Assembly: GCA_947378245.1 (NCBI GenBank)
Contig: CANCJF010000002.1
Location: 1 to 60,839 of the forward strand
Direction: 5' to 3'
Source: Bacteroidota bacterium
GTDB taxonomy: Bacteria; Bacteroidota; Bacteroidia; Flavobacteriales_D; Crocinitomicaceae
DNA: 60,839 nt
Under the pieces are notes generated by a model. It had not been told where the DNA came from. It made no database searches and worked only from the letters and a program-made list of their open reading frames with translations. Both the position numbers and the translations under genes were made by a program. Numbering within the stretch: position 1 is the stretch's first letter; each line of letters starts with the position of its first letter. Shown piece by piece: positions 42,191 through 51,580 of the stretch.

Positions 42191-43765
42191 TTAATATTTT
42201 GAAGCGATTTCTTTAGCAACTTTCGTTAGTACGTCAGTAGCTTCGTCTGTGTATTTACCAGCTTTCAATGAAAGCATGATATCAGCGTGTTTTACCTCTA
42301 AATAATCTAAATATTCTTTTTCAAACGCTTTTACTTTGTTTACTGGAACATTTTGGATTAACCCTTTTGTACCTACATAAATAATCGCAATTTGTTTTTC
42401 TACTGGGTAAGGATCACCATCTTGTTGTTTTAAGATTTCCACGTTACGTGCACCTTTGTCCAATACATATTTTGTTGCAGCATCTAAGTCAGATCCAAAC
42501 TTAGCGAACGCTTCTAGTTCACGGTATTGTGCTTGGTCTAATTTCAAAGTACCTGCTACTTTTTTCATGGATTTGATTTGCGCGTTACCCCCTACACGAG
42601 ATACAGAGATACCTACGTTGATCGCTGGACGAATACCTGCGTTAAACAAGTCACCTTCCAAGAAGATTTGTCCGTCTGTAATCGAAATTACGTTTGTTGG
42701 GATATACGCAGAAACGTCACCACCTTGCGTTTCGATAATTGGTAAAGCAGTCAAAGAACCACCACCTTTTACGATACCTTTCATACACTCAGGTAAGTCA
42801 TTCATGGTAGCAGCAATTGCATCATCATTGATGATTTTAGCCGCTCTTTCTAATAAACGAGAGTGTAAGTAGAAAACGTCACCTGGGTAAGCCTCACGCC
42901 CTGGAGGACGACGTAATAACAAAGAAACCTCACGGTAAGCAACAGCTTGTTTCGATAAATCATCAAATACAATTAATGCTGGTCTACCTGAGTCACGGAA
43001 GAACTCACCAACAGCAGCACCTGTCATTGGAGCGTAGAATTGCATTGGAGCAGAATCAGAAGCATTAGCTGCAACGATTACTGTATATGCCATAGCACCT
43101 GCATCTTCTAATTTCTTAACGATACCAGCTACTGTAGAACCTTTTTGTCCAATTGCTACATAGATACAGAAAACAGGTTCCCCTCTATCGTAGAATTCTT
43201 TTTGGTTAATGATTGTATCAATCGCAACAGTTGTTTTACCAGTTTGACGGTCACCAATGATTAACTCACGTTGTCCACGTCCTACAGGAATCATCGCATC
43301 GATTGATTTAATACCTGTTTGTAATGGTTCAGTTACTGGTTGACGGAAAATAACCCCTGGAGCTTTACGCTCGATTGGCATTTCATATAATTGACCAGAA
43401 ATTTCACCTTTACCATCGATAGGATTACCTAATGTATCGATAACACGACCAACAAGTCCTTCACCAACTTTAACAGAAGCGATACGACCCAATCGTTTAA
43501 CTGTGTCACCTTCTTTTACAAGTGTAGACTTACCTAAAAGTACTGCACCAACATTGTCCTCTTCCAAGTTCAATGCGATACCTTGTAAACCTCCGTCAAA
43601 TTCAATTAACTCACCGTATTGAACTCCATCAAGTCCATAAATACGAGCGATACCATCTCCAACTTGAAGTACAGTACCAACCTCTTGAAGCTCAGCTTCT
43701 GTACGGAAGCCTGAAAGCTGTTCTCTTAAAATTGCAGAAACTTCTGCTGGTTTTACATCTGCCAT
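42191..43765 (-). CDS. atpA: F1 ATP synthase alpha subunit
   Basis: This non-catalytic nucleotide-binding F1 subunit has 524 residues. The Walker A site [15 protein letters not shown] and the P-loop partner region [18 protein letters not shown] are present. The motif [20 protein letters not shown] is characteristic of alpha subunits and distinguishes it from beta. The N-terminal [14 protein letters not shown] domain is intact. The beta gene (atpD) is not in this cluster, as in other Bacteroidota with split operons. Confidence 0.96.
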   Translation of the reverse strand: MADVKPAEVSAILREQLSGFRTEAELQEVGTVLQVGDGIARIYGLDGVQYGELIEFDGGLQGIALNLEEDNVGAVLLGKSTLVKEGDTVKRLGRIASVKVGEGLVGRVIDTLGNPIDGKGEISGQLYEMPIERKAPGVIFRQPVTEPLQTGIKSIDAMIPVGRGQRELIIGDRQTGKTTVAIDTIINQKEFYDRGEPVFCIYVAIGQKGSTVAGIVKKLEDAGAMAYTVIVAANASDSAPMQFYAPMTGAAVGEFFRDSGRPALIVFDDLSKQAVAYREVSLLLRRPPGREAYPGDVFYLHSRLLERAAKIINDDAIAATMNDLPECMKGIVKGGGSLTALPIIETQGGDVSAYIPTNVISITDGQIFLEGDLFNAGIRPAINVGISVSRVGGNAQIKSMKKVAGTLKLDQAQYRELEAFAKFGSDLDAATKYVLDKGARNVEILKQQDGDPYPVEKQIAIIYVGTKGLIQNVPVNKVKAFEKEYLDYLEVKHADIMLSLKAGKYTDEATDVLTKVAKEIASKY

Positions 43766-43802
43766 ATTGTTTTATTTTACGCCTACCTAAAGGCAAATCA
43801 AA

Positions 43803-44342
43803 CTATCGTGTTAAACGTTGTTTTAAATTCTTTAATTGATTCGCTACCGACGAATCAAACTGCGTGTTTCCTATTTTTACAACAAACCCACCAATTAATG
43901 ATTCATCGATTGTTTCTGTTAATTCAACAGTACCTTTCACACTTGGTTTTACTTTTGCTAAGATGGATTGAACAGTTGCTTCATCTAATTTTTTAGATGC
44001 TACTAAAGTAACAGGTACAATTCCTTGGTGCTCTTTAAGTAATACATCAAAAGATGCAGCAATTTCAGCCAAAATTCCTTCTCTTCTATTTTTGGTAATT
44101 AATGCCATAAAAGAAGTGGAAAGAACATCAAAGTTTTCAAATAATTGATTTAAAATAGAAATCTTTTTATCCGCTTGGATCAAAGGGCTATTTAAAAACA
44201 ATTGAAATTCGTTTGTTTCGTTTTTTGCAGCAACAACAGCACGCATATCAGAAGCAACCTTGTCGATCTTATTTTGTTCGATCGCAAGCTCTAATAATGC
44301 TTTTGCATATCTTGATGCTGATTTTGTACTATTGATAGCCAT
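43803..44342 (-). CDS. atpH: F1 ATP synthase delta subunit
   Basis: This peripheral-stalk head subunit (OSCP-like) has 179 residues. The N-terminal helix SASRYAKALLELAIEQNK and the C-terminal VKIGNTQFDSSVANQLKNLK are typical. It lies 9 bp after atpF and 38 bp before atpA in the usual B-E-F-H-A-G order. It links subunit b to F1. Confidence 0.93.
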   Translation of the reverse strand: MAINSTKSASRYAKALLELAIEQNKIDKVASDMRAVVAAKNETNEFQLFLNSPLIQADKKISILNQLFENFDVLSTSFMALITKNRREGILAEIAASFDVLLKEHQGIVPVTLVASKKLDEATVQSILAKVKPSVKGTVELTETIDESLIGGFVVKIGNTQFDSSVANQLKNLKQRLTR

Positions 44343-44350
44343 ACAAACAA

Positions 44351-44851
44351 TTAATTCAAGTTAATATCTTCCGCTAATTTATTAGCCAATGCTTTTTGTT
44401 TATCGTCTGAAGATAATTCCGTACGAACAATTTTCTCCGCAATCTCGATAGACAATGAAGCAACGTGTAATCTTAATTCAGAAATTGCAGCAGCTTTCTC
44501 TAATTCGATTGTATGACGTGCACTTGCTAATACTTTTTCCGCTTCAATTTTTGCATTATTTTTAGAATCTTCCACCATTTTAGTTGCAGTTTCTTTTGCA
44601 TCTTTCACGATGTTGTCTCTTTCTACACGAGCTTCTTTTAATAAGTTCTCATTTGCAGATTTCAACTCAGCAATTTCTTTTCTTGCTTGTTCCGCCAAAT
44701 TGATTGCACTCTCAATTCCTTCTTCACGCTCTTGCAATGAATTCAAAATTGGTTTCCAAGCAAATTTTCTCATTAATAAAATCAATATTAATAAGATCAC
44801 TGTTTGCATTACAAATAGCCCTGGCGAAAAGTCATTTAATAAAGTTTCCAT
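44351..44851 (-). CDS. atpF: F0 ATP synthase b subunit
   Basis: This peripheral-stalk subunit has 166 residues. It has an N-terminal transmembrane helix (LFVMQTVILLILILLMRKF) and a long charged coiled coil (about 30-150), with the FAWKPILNSLQEREEGIESA transition seen in nearly all b subunits. Length is typical. It is separated from atpE by a hairpin at 44897-44925. Confidence 0.93.
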   Translation of the reverse strand: METLLNDFSPGLFVMQTVILLILILLMRKFAWKPILNSLQEREEGIESAINLAEQARKEIAELKSANENLLKEARVERDNIVKDAKETATKMVEDSKNNAKIEAEKVLASARHTIELEKAAAISELRLHVASLSIEIAEKIVRTELSSDDKQKALANKLAEDINLN

Positions 44852-44896
44852 GGTTGTTTATTTAAATAGTTTGTAATAATAAATCAAGTTAAAAAG

Positions 44897-44925
44897 GTTT
44901 TCCATAACCAACCGTTATGGAAAAC
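44897..44925 (-). terminator. Terminator-like hairpin between atpE and atpF
   Basis: GTTTTCCATAAC (44897-44908) pairs perfectly with GTTATGGAAAAC (44914-44925), a 12-bp stem with a 5-nt loop. On the minus strand, CCTTTTTAAC follows. It sits about 20 bp after the atpE stop, so it probably attenuates the genes downstream of the highly used c subunit. Confidence 0.65.
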
Positions 44926-44943
44926 ACTTCGTTTCTTTTTGGA

Positions 44944-45171
<228 letters not shown>

Positions 45172-45180
45172 CTAAATTTA

Positions 45181-46290
45181 TTAATGGTGGTCGTGATCTA
45201 CCACAGCCATACCAATAAATAAAGAAGATAACATTGTAAAGATAAACGCTTGTAAGAACGCTACCAATAATTCAATAACAAATATAAACGTTGAAAGTAA
45301 TAATGACATTCCAGTTGAAGCAACTGGTCCAAAAGCAACTTTCATCGTAATCATTAATGCGATCAAACTCATCAATACGAAGTGACCTGCTGTAATGTTA
45401 GCAAACAAACGAATCGTTAATGAGAATGGTTTTGTAAACATACCCAATACCTCGATTGGTGCTAAAATAATTTTCATTGGAACTGGTACACCTGGCATCC
45501 AGAAAATGTGTCCCCAATATTCTTTGTTCGCACTGAATTGAACAATGATAAAAGTAAATAAAGCTAAACATAATGTCACTGCAATGTTACCTGTTACGTT
45601 AAACCCTAGTGGGGTCAATCCTAATAAATTCAAAATCCAGATAAAGAAAAACACAGTCAATAAGTAAGGCATGAATTTTTTGTATTTCTTCTCACCGATG
45701 TTTGGACGAGCAATCTCATCACGTACATATAACACCAATGGCTCTAAAACCCTTCCTAATCCTGTTGGAATTGGACCTTTTTTATAACTTCTAGCTAATG
45801 CACTAAAGAAAATAACCATCAACAAACCTGTCAACAACATCCCTAATACACTTTTAGTGATCGATAAATCAAGCGGTCTGAAATTAGATGGATGCTCCCC
45901 ATGCATACGTAAGTGACCTTCCTTATTCGTTTTGTATATTTTTCCGTGTGCTAATTTGTAGTATGAACCATTACTCTCAACTACCGCTTCCCCATGGTGA
46001 AATTTTGCAGCTGAAAATACGTGTAAACCTCCATCTAATAAGATTACTGGCAAATCAAAACCTACGTGTTTTCCAGTTTTTCCATCTGTATACAATACAA
46101 AAGAATGCGCATCTTGTAAGTGATGTTTGATGTAAGCATTGATTTTCTCAGGAGTATCAATAGGACCTTCATTGTGACTTTCTTCATGCTTAGCATCTTT
46201 ATGAGCTGCTGTGTTTGCGAAAGAAAAAGTAGTGATTATCATGAAGATAAACCCTAAAAATAAACTGAAATATTGCTTTGTATTTTTCAT
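45181..46290 (-). CDS. atpB: F0 ATP synthase a subunit
   Basis: This 369-residue membrane stator has an N-terminal signal-like segment (FSLFLGFIFMIITTFSFANT) followed by a periplasmic domain of about 100 residues. That form is common in Bacteroidota and longer than the E. coli protein. The proton-channel helices follow, with the essential arginine in PFSLTIRLFANITAGHFV. A His-rich tail VVDHDHH closes the protein. It is preceded by a -7 element at 46332-46339. Confidence 0.94.
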   Translation of the reverse strand: MKNTKQYFSLFLGFIFMIITTFSFANTAAHKDAKHEESHNEGPIDTPEKINAYIKHHLQDAHSFVLYTDGKTGKHVGFDLPVILLDGGLHVFSAAKFHHGEAVVESNGSYYKLAHGKIYKTNKEGHLRMHGEHPSNFRPLDLSITKSVLGMLLTGLLMVIFFSALARSYKKGPIPTGLGRVLEPLVLYVRDEIARPNIGEKKYKKFMPYLLTVFFFIWILNLLGLTPLGFNVTGNIAVTLCLALFTFIIVQFSANKEYWGHIFWMPGVPVPMKIILAPIEVLGMFTKPFSLTIRLFANITAGHFVLMSLIALMITMKVAFGPVASTGMSLLLSTFIFVIELLVAFLQAFIFTMLSSLFIGMAVVDHDHH

Positions 46291-46331
46291 ATTAGTGTGA
46301 TGAAATAGTCAAACGTCACTTAAATTGAGTG

Positions 46332-46339
46332 CAAAAGTA
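46332..46339 (-). promoter_or_regulatory. -7 element upstream of atpB
   Basis: Read on the minus strand, TACTTTTG matches TAnnTTTG exactly, about 40 bp before the atpB ATG. No good TTG is found at the expected distance. It could give atpB-E extra expression over atpZ. Confidence 0.5.
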
Positions 46340-46391
46340 CGCAACTTAATTTAATAAAAAAAAAAGGAATTAAAGAATTTTAACAAAAACT

Positions 46392-46790
46392 TCAGTTTGA
46401 TTTTTTCAATCTAGAAATTATTGCAGCGGCCTCAATACTTAAAAAAGAAAATAAAGGGAGTAAGATGCCAATTTTTTCGGTGAAATTTAAAGGATGTTCT
46501 GCCAAACCTTTTGCAAAGAAAATCATCATAAATAAGCCCATTTTTAAAAATATACCTACTAAAAACGCATAGGCAGCACTCGTTGGATTAAAGTCGAATA
46601 ATAACTCTATTCCTGTGATTAACACAATGGAGCAAATACCAAAAAATAAGTAAATAGACAACAAACTAAATGGAGCTTTCCATGCATTTGCATCTACAAG
46701 AAAATTGTGTGTAAAATACAAGAGTAAAAAAGCGACAACTAATAGTCCGTTATAGAATAGAATACGTTTAATCGTTTTATTTTGCTTCAT
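46392..46790 (-). CDS. DUF6168-like membrane protein in the atp operon
   Basis: This 132-residue protein has four predicted transmembrane helices (about 10-26, 40-60, 71-93 and 107-125) with a basic N-terminus KQNKTIKRILFYNG. I recall this kind of gene between atpZ and atpB in flavobacteria, annotated DUF6168. It occupies the position of atpI. A role in assembly of the c ring is therefore plausible but unproven. It overlaps atpZ by 14 bp. Confidence 0.7.
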   Translation of the reverse strand: MKQNKTIKRILFYNGLLVVAFLLLYFTHNFLVDANAWKAPFSLLSIYLFFGICSIVLITGIELLFDFNPTSAAYAFLVGIFLKMGLFMMIFFAKGLAEHPLNFTEKIGILLPLFSFLSIEAAAIISRLKKSN

Positions 46791-47013
46791 CGTCTTTTGA
46801 CATTTTGATTACTTGACGGATAACAGAAAACGTAGATCCGAATACTGCGAACAAAGTTAACACTTTATTATACGCAAAGATATCGCTAGGATGATTTTTG
46901 TCGAGCCAAGACCCTAACAAACTCGCTAAATAGATAGAAAGACCCATTTGTAAACCGAGCGATGAAAATTTCAACCATACTGCAGGTTTATTATCTTTTT
47001 TTGGAGTTTCCAT
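46777..47013 (-). CDS. atpZ: AtpZ/AtpI-family protein
   Basis: This 78-residue protein has two transmembrane helices (about 14-34 and 45-66) in a short hydrophilic frame. The GSWLDKNHPS loop after helix 1 and IRQVIKMSKDD near the end are typical of AtpZ. AtpZ and AtpI proteins help c-ring assembly and divalent cation supply. It is the first gene of the atp operon and is divergent from the polyprenyl synthase gene. Confidence 0.85.
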   Translation of the reverse strand: METPKKDNKPAVWLKFSSLGLQMGLSIYLASLLGSWLDKNHPSDIFAYNKVLTLFAVFGSTFSVIRQVIKMSKDDEAK

Positions 47014-47087
47014 GGCGTAAACGATTCGATGTTTAATAAAAATACTATTCTGAATTGATATTTCCTAAAATTTGAAAAAGTATCTAT

Positions 47088-47095
47088 TATATTTG
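47088..47095 (+). promoter_or_regulatory. -7 element of the polyprenyl synthase operon
   Basis: TATATTTG matches TAnnTTTG exactly and ends only 8 bp before the ATG at 47104. The predicted start site near 47101 would leave an almost leaderless mRNA. The TTG at 47072-47074 is only 13 bp upstream, so the -33 part is poor. Confidence 0.45.
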
Positions 47096-47103
47096 TAAGT
47101 ACT

Positions 47104-48075
47104 ATGATGAGTGTAGAAGAGATTTTAGCGCCAATTGAGCAGGAAATGAAAGAATTTGAAGTTCATTTTCGTAACAATCTACAATCCAAAGTCCCACTAT
47201 TAGACAAAATCACCCATTACATTATCAAACGCAAAGGGAAGCAAATGCGTCCTATGTTTTTGTTTTTGACAGCGAAAATGCTGGGAGAAGTCAATGCTAA
47301 AACGTACCAAGCAGCATCCCTCGTAGAACTATTGCACACGGCAACCTTGGTGCATGATGACGTAGTAGATGATTCCAACGAACGTCGTGGTTTTTTCTCG
47401 ATCAATGCCTTATGGAAAAATAAAATCGCAGTACTTGTAGGTGACTATATGTTATCGCGAATTCTCTTGCTTTCTATTGAAAACAAAAACATTCGTGTTT
47501 TGGAGATTGTTGCGCGCGCTGTAAGAGAAATGAGTGAGGGAGAGTTACTGCAAATCGAAAAAGCTAGAAAATTAGACATAACTGAAGAAGTTTATTTTGA
47601 GGTGATTCGCCAGAAAACTGCATCCTTGATAGCAACGGTTTGCGAATCTGCTAGTGCATCTGTGGATCGCGAAGATCAAGCGGAAAACATGCGCAAATTT
47701 GGAGAATTAGTAGGTTTAGCATTTCAAATTAAGGATGATATTTTTGATTATGGAGATTCTAAAGACTTGGGAAAACCAACAGGTTTAGATATTCGCGAAC
47801 AAAAAATGACTTTACCCTTAATTTATGCGATTGCAAATTCTGAAAAGGCGGTAAAAAAAGAGTTAATCTACATCGTTAAAAATAAATATGACCATCCTAA
47901 ATCAATAAAACGTGCTATCGAATTGATTCAAAATGCAGGTGGTATAGAATATGCAACACAAAAAATGATTCAGTTAAAAAATGAAGCATTAGAATTATTA
48001 ATTGGCATTGAAGATTCTCCATCGAAAAAAGCGTTAATTGGCTTGGTAGAATATTCCATCGAACGAAAAAAATAA
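47104..48075 (+). CDS. Polyprenyl diphosphate synthase (IspB-like)
   Basis: This trans-prenyltransferase has 323 residues. It makes the long-chain prenyl diphosphate used for menaquinone side chains. The first Asp-rich motif is DDVVDD (85-90) with SNERRG after it, and the second is IKDDIFDYG near residue 214. The residues just before the first Asp motif (HTATLVH) are small or medium-sized, fitting long-chain products. ATG codons lie at 47104 and 47107. It is the first gene of a five-gene operon running to the PAP2 gene. Confidence 0.93.
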   Translation: MMSVEEILAPIEQEMKEFEVHFRNNLQSKVPLLDKITHYIIKRKGKQMRPMFLFLTAKMLGEVNAKTYQAASLVELLHTATLVHDDVVDDSNERRGFFSINALWKNKIAVLVGDYMLSRILLLSIENKNIRVLEIVARAVREMSEGELLQIEKARKLDITEEVYFEVIRQKTASLIATVCESASASVDREDQAENMRKFGELVGLAFQIKDDIFDYGDSKDLGKPTGLDIREQKMTLPLIYAIANSEKAVKKELIYIVKNKYDHPKSIKRAIELIQNAGGIEYATQKMIQLKNEALELLIGIEDSPSKKALIGLVEYSIERKK

Positions 48076-48084
48076 ATCAATTTC

Positions 48085-48492
48085 ATGAAAAACAAGTATT
48101 TACTTATCTTATTAAGTGTATTATTTTTTATAGCTTGTTCTCGAAACGAAGCTCCAAAAACAAAAAAAACTTCTAAAAAAGAATCATTGGTGGAGGTTAG
48201 AGATGGCATTTTTACAGAATATTATCCTGGTAAAAAACAAAAGAAATTTCAAGGCGAGCAGGATGAAAATGGTCAACGTCAAGGAAAATGGACCTTTTAC
48301 GGACCAGAGGGTTTAGAATTAAGTACTACACATTATGAGCATGGAATTCGACATGGATATTCCATCGTAAAATACCCAAACGGAGCAATACATTATAATG
48401 GTGAATATGACATGGATCAACAAGTCGGTATATGGAAATCCTATGATTTACAAGGGAAATTAACGGAAGAAAAAGACTACGGACATAAGTAA
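48085..48492 (+). CDS. MORN-repeat lipoprotein
   Basis: This 135-residue protein has a lipoprotein signal (MKNKYLLILLSVLFFIAC, Cys18). The mature part contains three or four MORN/YwqK-like repeats: GQRQGKWTFYGPEGLE, GIRHGYSIVKYPNGAIHYNG and VGIWKSYDLQGKL. Such repeats often bind lipids or proteins. A specific function is not known. It starts 9 bp after the prenyl synthase gene and its stop codon overlaps the dnaG ATG by one base (TAATG). Confidence 0.85.
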   Translation: MKNKYLLILLSVLFFIACSRNEAPKTKKTSKKESLVEVRDGIFTEYYPGKKQKKFQGEQDENGQRQGKWTFYGPEGLELSTTHYEHGIRHGYSIVKYPNGAIHYNGEYDMDQQVGIWKSYDLQGKLTEEKDYGHK

Positions 48493-50471
48493 TGGCTAGA
48501 ATACCTCCTCATATCATTGATGAAATCATGCAAACCTCTCGTATTGAGGAGGTCATTGGTGAATTCGTGAATTTAAAAAGAGCAGGTTCCAGTTTAAAAG
48601 GATTGAGTCCGTTTACAGACGAAAAAACAGCTTCGTTTGTAGTTTCTCCAGCAAAACAAATCTTCAAATGTTTTTCTACAGGTAAAGGAGGTTCGGTAGT
48701 TACCTTCCTTATGGAAAAAGAACATTATTCATATCCCGAGGCTTTAAAATGGTTAGCCAATAAATATAATATTACCTTACCAGAAGAAGCAGAACAAACT
48801 GCGGAGGAATTAGCGGCAGTCACAGAACGTGAAAGTTTACAGATTATTAATGAATTTGCAAAGACACACTTTCACGACCGTATGCATACAACCGATGAAG
48901 GAAAGGCTATCGGATTAAGTTATTTTGTTGAGCGTGGATTTCGTTTAGACATTATCGAAAAGTTTCAATTAGGTTATTGCCTCGAAAAAGGAAATGATTT
49001 CACAGAAGCAGCTTTAGGTAAGGGGTATAAATTAGAATATTTAGAAAAAATAGGGTTAGTCAAATCCAAAGACGGAAGAAATTTCGATTTTTTCCGTGGT
49101 CGGGTGATGTTTCCAATCCATTCCGTTACAGGTCGCGTACTAGGTTTTGGAGGAAGAACGCTACTTTCTGACAAAAAAATTGCCAAGTATTTCAATTCTC
49201 CAGAAAGTATCATTTACAATAAGAGTGATATTTTATATGGATTATACTTTGCAAAAGGAGATATTATCAAATACGATAATTGCTTTTTAGTAGAAGGATA
49301 TACCGATGTAATAAGCATGCACCAGGCAGGTATTACCAATGTGGTATCTTCTTCCGGGACATCTTTGACACATGGTCAAATCAAATTAATTCGTCGCTAC
49401 ACACAAAACGTAACCATTCTTTATGATGGAGATGCTGCCGGAATTAAAGCATCTTTTAGAGGGATAGATTTATTGTTAGAAGAAGGGTTAAATGTACGTG
49501 TCGTATTATTCCCAGATGGAGATGATCCAGATTCATATTCTAAAAAAGTGAGTTCCGTAGAATTAGATGATTACATCAAAACGAACAAAAAGGACTTTGT
49601 AACTTTCAAAGCGGAGATATTATTACAAGGAACGACAGATCCCATTCAGCGTTCAAAGTTAATTCACGAGATTGTACATTCGATTTCCTTAATCCCAGAT
49701 CAAATTTCAAGATCGGTTTACGCTAAAGAAATAGCGAGTAGATTTGACATCGATCAATTGATTGTCGACCAAGAGTTACTGAAATTACGAAAAACAGCCT
49801 TAACTAAACAACCATCTTCATTCTCTCCCGAAGAAGTTCCAGTTGAAGTTGACTATACAATTACACGGAAGCAACCAGTTGAACAACCTCATTCCAATGA
49901 CCACGAAGTTGGAACGGAGATAAATGCAACAGAGTATGATTTGATTCGTATTTTAGTTAAATATGGCACACTCGTTATTCCAGATGAAAAAAGAGAATTA
50001 TCATCAGAAGATGTAACGGTTGCTCAATTAATTTGCAACGAATTATTTCGTGATGAATTAACCTTTAACGACCCTACTTTTCAGAAGATTTACGAATATG
50101 CGAATGAGGGAATCAATTTAGAAAAAATCACGTATCAAGCCAAACATTACCTACGTTCCGAAGATCAAGAGATCGTAAAAGTTGTTTCCGAAATTGAAAC
50201 AGACAAACATGAATTAAGTCATAACTGGTTAAAATTGAGAAACATTGAGACCAATTATGAAATCGACAAATTAAAAGCAGCAGTGCTTAGTTCAATACTT
50301 GCTTTTAAAACTGATAAATTACAACAACGCATCAATGATATTCGAAAACAGTTAAGTCAGTTGACTGAAGAAGATGTTGATAAGATTGAAGAGTTATTGA
50401 TAGATCAAATTAATTTTGAACGTGCTAAAATGCGTTTTGCAGAACAATTAGGAAGAATAATATTACGCTAA
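48492..50471 (+). CDS. dnaG: DNA primase with degenerate zinc finger
   Basis: This 659-residue replication primase synthesises RNA primers at the fork. The TOPRIM core has FLVEGYTDVISMHQAG and LYDGDAAGIKAS. The zinc-binding domain is unusual: in GLSPFTDEKTASF and KCFSTGKGG the expected ligands C-H-C-C read Ser39-Thr42-Cys60-Thr63, so only one cysteine is left. I recall similar substitutions in flavobacterial primases, which makes them lineage-specific rather than errors. The C-terminal helical domain that contacts the helicase spans about 450-659. The gene overlaps its neighbours by single bases. Confidence 0.95.
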   Translation: MARIPPHIIDEIMQTSRIEEVIGEFVNLKRAGSSLKGLSPFTDEKTASFVVSPAKQIFKCFSTGKGGSVVTFLMEKEHYSYPEALKWLANKYNITLPEEAEQTAEELAAVTERESLQIINEFAKTHFHDRMHTTDEGKAIGLSYFVERGFRLDIIEKFQLGYCLEKGNDFTEAALGKGYKLEYLEKIGLVKSKDGRNFDFFRGRVMFPIHSVTGRVLGFGGRTLLSDKKIAKYFNSPESIIYNKSDILYGLYFAKGDIIKYDNCFLVEGYTDVISMHQAGITNVVSSSGTSLTHGQIKLIRRYTQNVTILYDGDAAGIKASFRGIDLLLEEGLNVRVVLFPDGDDPDSYSKKVSSVELDDYIKTNKKDFVTFKAEILLQGTTDPIQRSKLIHEIVHSISLIPDQISRSVYAKEIASRFDIDQLIVDQELLKLRKTALTKQPSSFSPEEVPVEVDYTITRKQPVEQPHSNDHEVGTEINATEYDLIRILVKYGTLVIPDEKRELSSEDVTVAQLICNELFRDELTFNDPTFQKIYEYANEGINLEKITYQAKHYLRSEDQEIVKVVSEIETDKHELSHNWLKLRNIETNYEIDKLKAAVLSSILAFKTDKLQQRINDIRKQLSQLTEEDVDKIEELLIDQINFERAKMRFAEQLGRIILR

Positions 50472-51580
50472 TGATGAGTCAAACCCTTTTTGAATTAGGA
50501 CCTTACAATGTTTGTTTGTGGAATATTTTTGCTTTAGCAATCATTTATCTCACTGCATTTATTTTGCGACGTGTTGTGCATCGATCGTTGAAACAATATT
50601 TAATCGGTGTTAATATACGTGTAGAAGGTAGAAGAACGACTTGGTTGCGATTAGTCAGCCAAAGTATTTATTTAATTGCTGCATACATCGCAATCTTAAG
50701 CTTTAAGATTAACAATAACAACGTTTCGTTTACAGAATTTTTAAATTTTAAATTAGTCGAATCAAAAACCATTAATATTTCATTTTTTCAAATCATCATT
50801 GTAATTGTTCTTTTTTTTGCTGCTCGAATGTCTGTCAACTTTGCGAAATTGTATTTTAATCGAAAATTTAGACAACAAAAAAATTACAATCCAAGTACTG
50901 AATACATTTATGTTCAATTGAGTAAGTACTCAATATATATATTTTCAATTCTTTTCAGTCTCAATTTATTCAATATTAATCTTGGATTACTTCTTACAGG
51001 ATCCGCAGCGTTATTAGCCGTAATTGGTTTCATTTTTCAAGAAGTGTTTAAAGATATGTTTTCAGGTTTAGTCCTGTTATTTGAAGGAACATTAAAAATT
51101 GGAGATATCATTGAGATTCGTGATGCAAAATTTAAAGAGCCTGTATTTGCACGTATTCTTAAAATCAATGTCCGTACTACTCAAATTGAAACTAGAGATG
51201 GAAATGTTTTTATTATCCCAAATGCCAAACTAACTCAGGAATATGTTGAGAATTGGAGTCAAGGAAATGAAGCTACAAGATCAATTATCTTTGTGAATGT
51301 TCAATATGGGACAGACACGGCATTAGTTAGTAATTTACTACGTCAAGCAGCGTTGAGTCATCCGAAAGTTAAAAAATCTAACCCTATACAAGTTCGATTG
51401 CGAAATTTTGGAGAAAACGGATTAGAAATGGAATTGCTTTTTTGGTTAGAAAACACCTGGGATATTAGTAATTATCAGTCTGAAGTACGCTTAGAAATTG
51501 ATCGTTTATTTAGAGAGTATCACATTATCATACCTTATCCACAAAGAACGATTCACCTAGAACAAAAAAATGCAGAATAA
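50471..51580 (+). CDS. Small-conductance mechanosensitive channel (MscS family)
   Basis: This 369-residue membrane protein has four or five hydrophobic segments in its first 190 residues, followed by a pore helix and a cytosolic beta/alpha domain. The pore-lining helix LGLLLTGSAALLAVIGFIFQ and the following FKDMFSGLVLLFEGTLKIGD are the family signature. The cytosolic part shows VFIIPNAKLTQEYVENWSQG. It relieves osmotic pressure when membrane tension rises. It starts one base before the end of dnaG and overlaps the PAP2 gene by 11 bp. Confidence 0.93.
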   Translation: MMSQTLFELGPYNVCLWNIFALAIIYLTAFILRRVVHRSLKQYLIGVNIRVEGRRTTWLRLVSQSIYLIAAYIAILSFKINNNNVSFTEFLNFKLVESKTINISFFQIIIVIVLFFAARMSVNFAKLYFNRKFRQQKNYNPSTEYIYVQLSKYSIYIFSILFSLNLFNINLGLLLTGSAALLAVIGFIFQEVFKDMFSGLVLLFEGTLKIGDIIEIRDAKFKEPVFARILKINVRTTQIETRDGNVFIIPNAKLTQEYVENWSQGNEATRSIIFVNVQYGTDTALVSNLLRQAALSHPKVKKSNPIQVRLRNFGENGLEMELLFWLENTWDISNYQSEVRLEIDRLFREYHIIIPYPQRTIHLEQKNAE

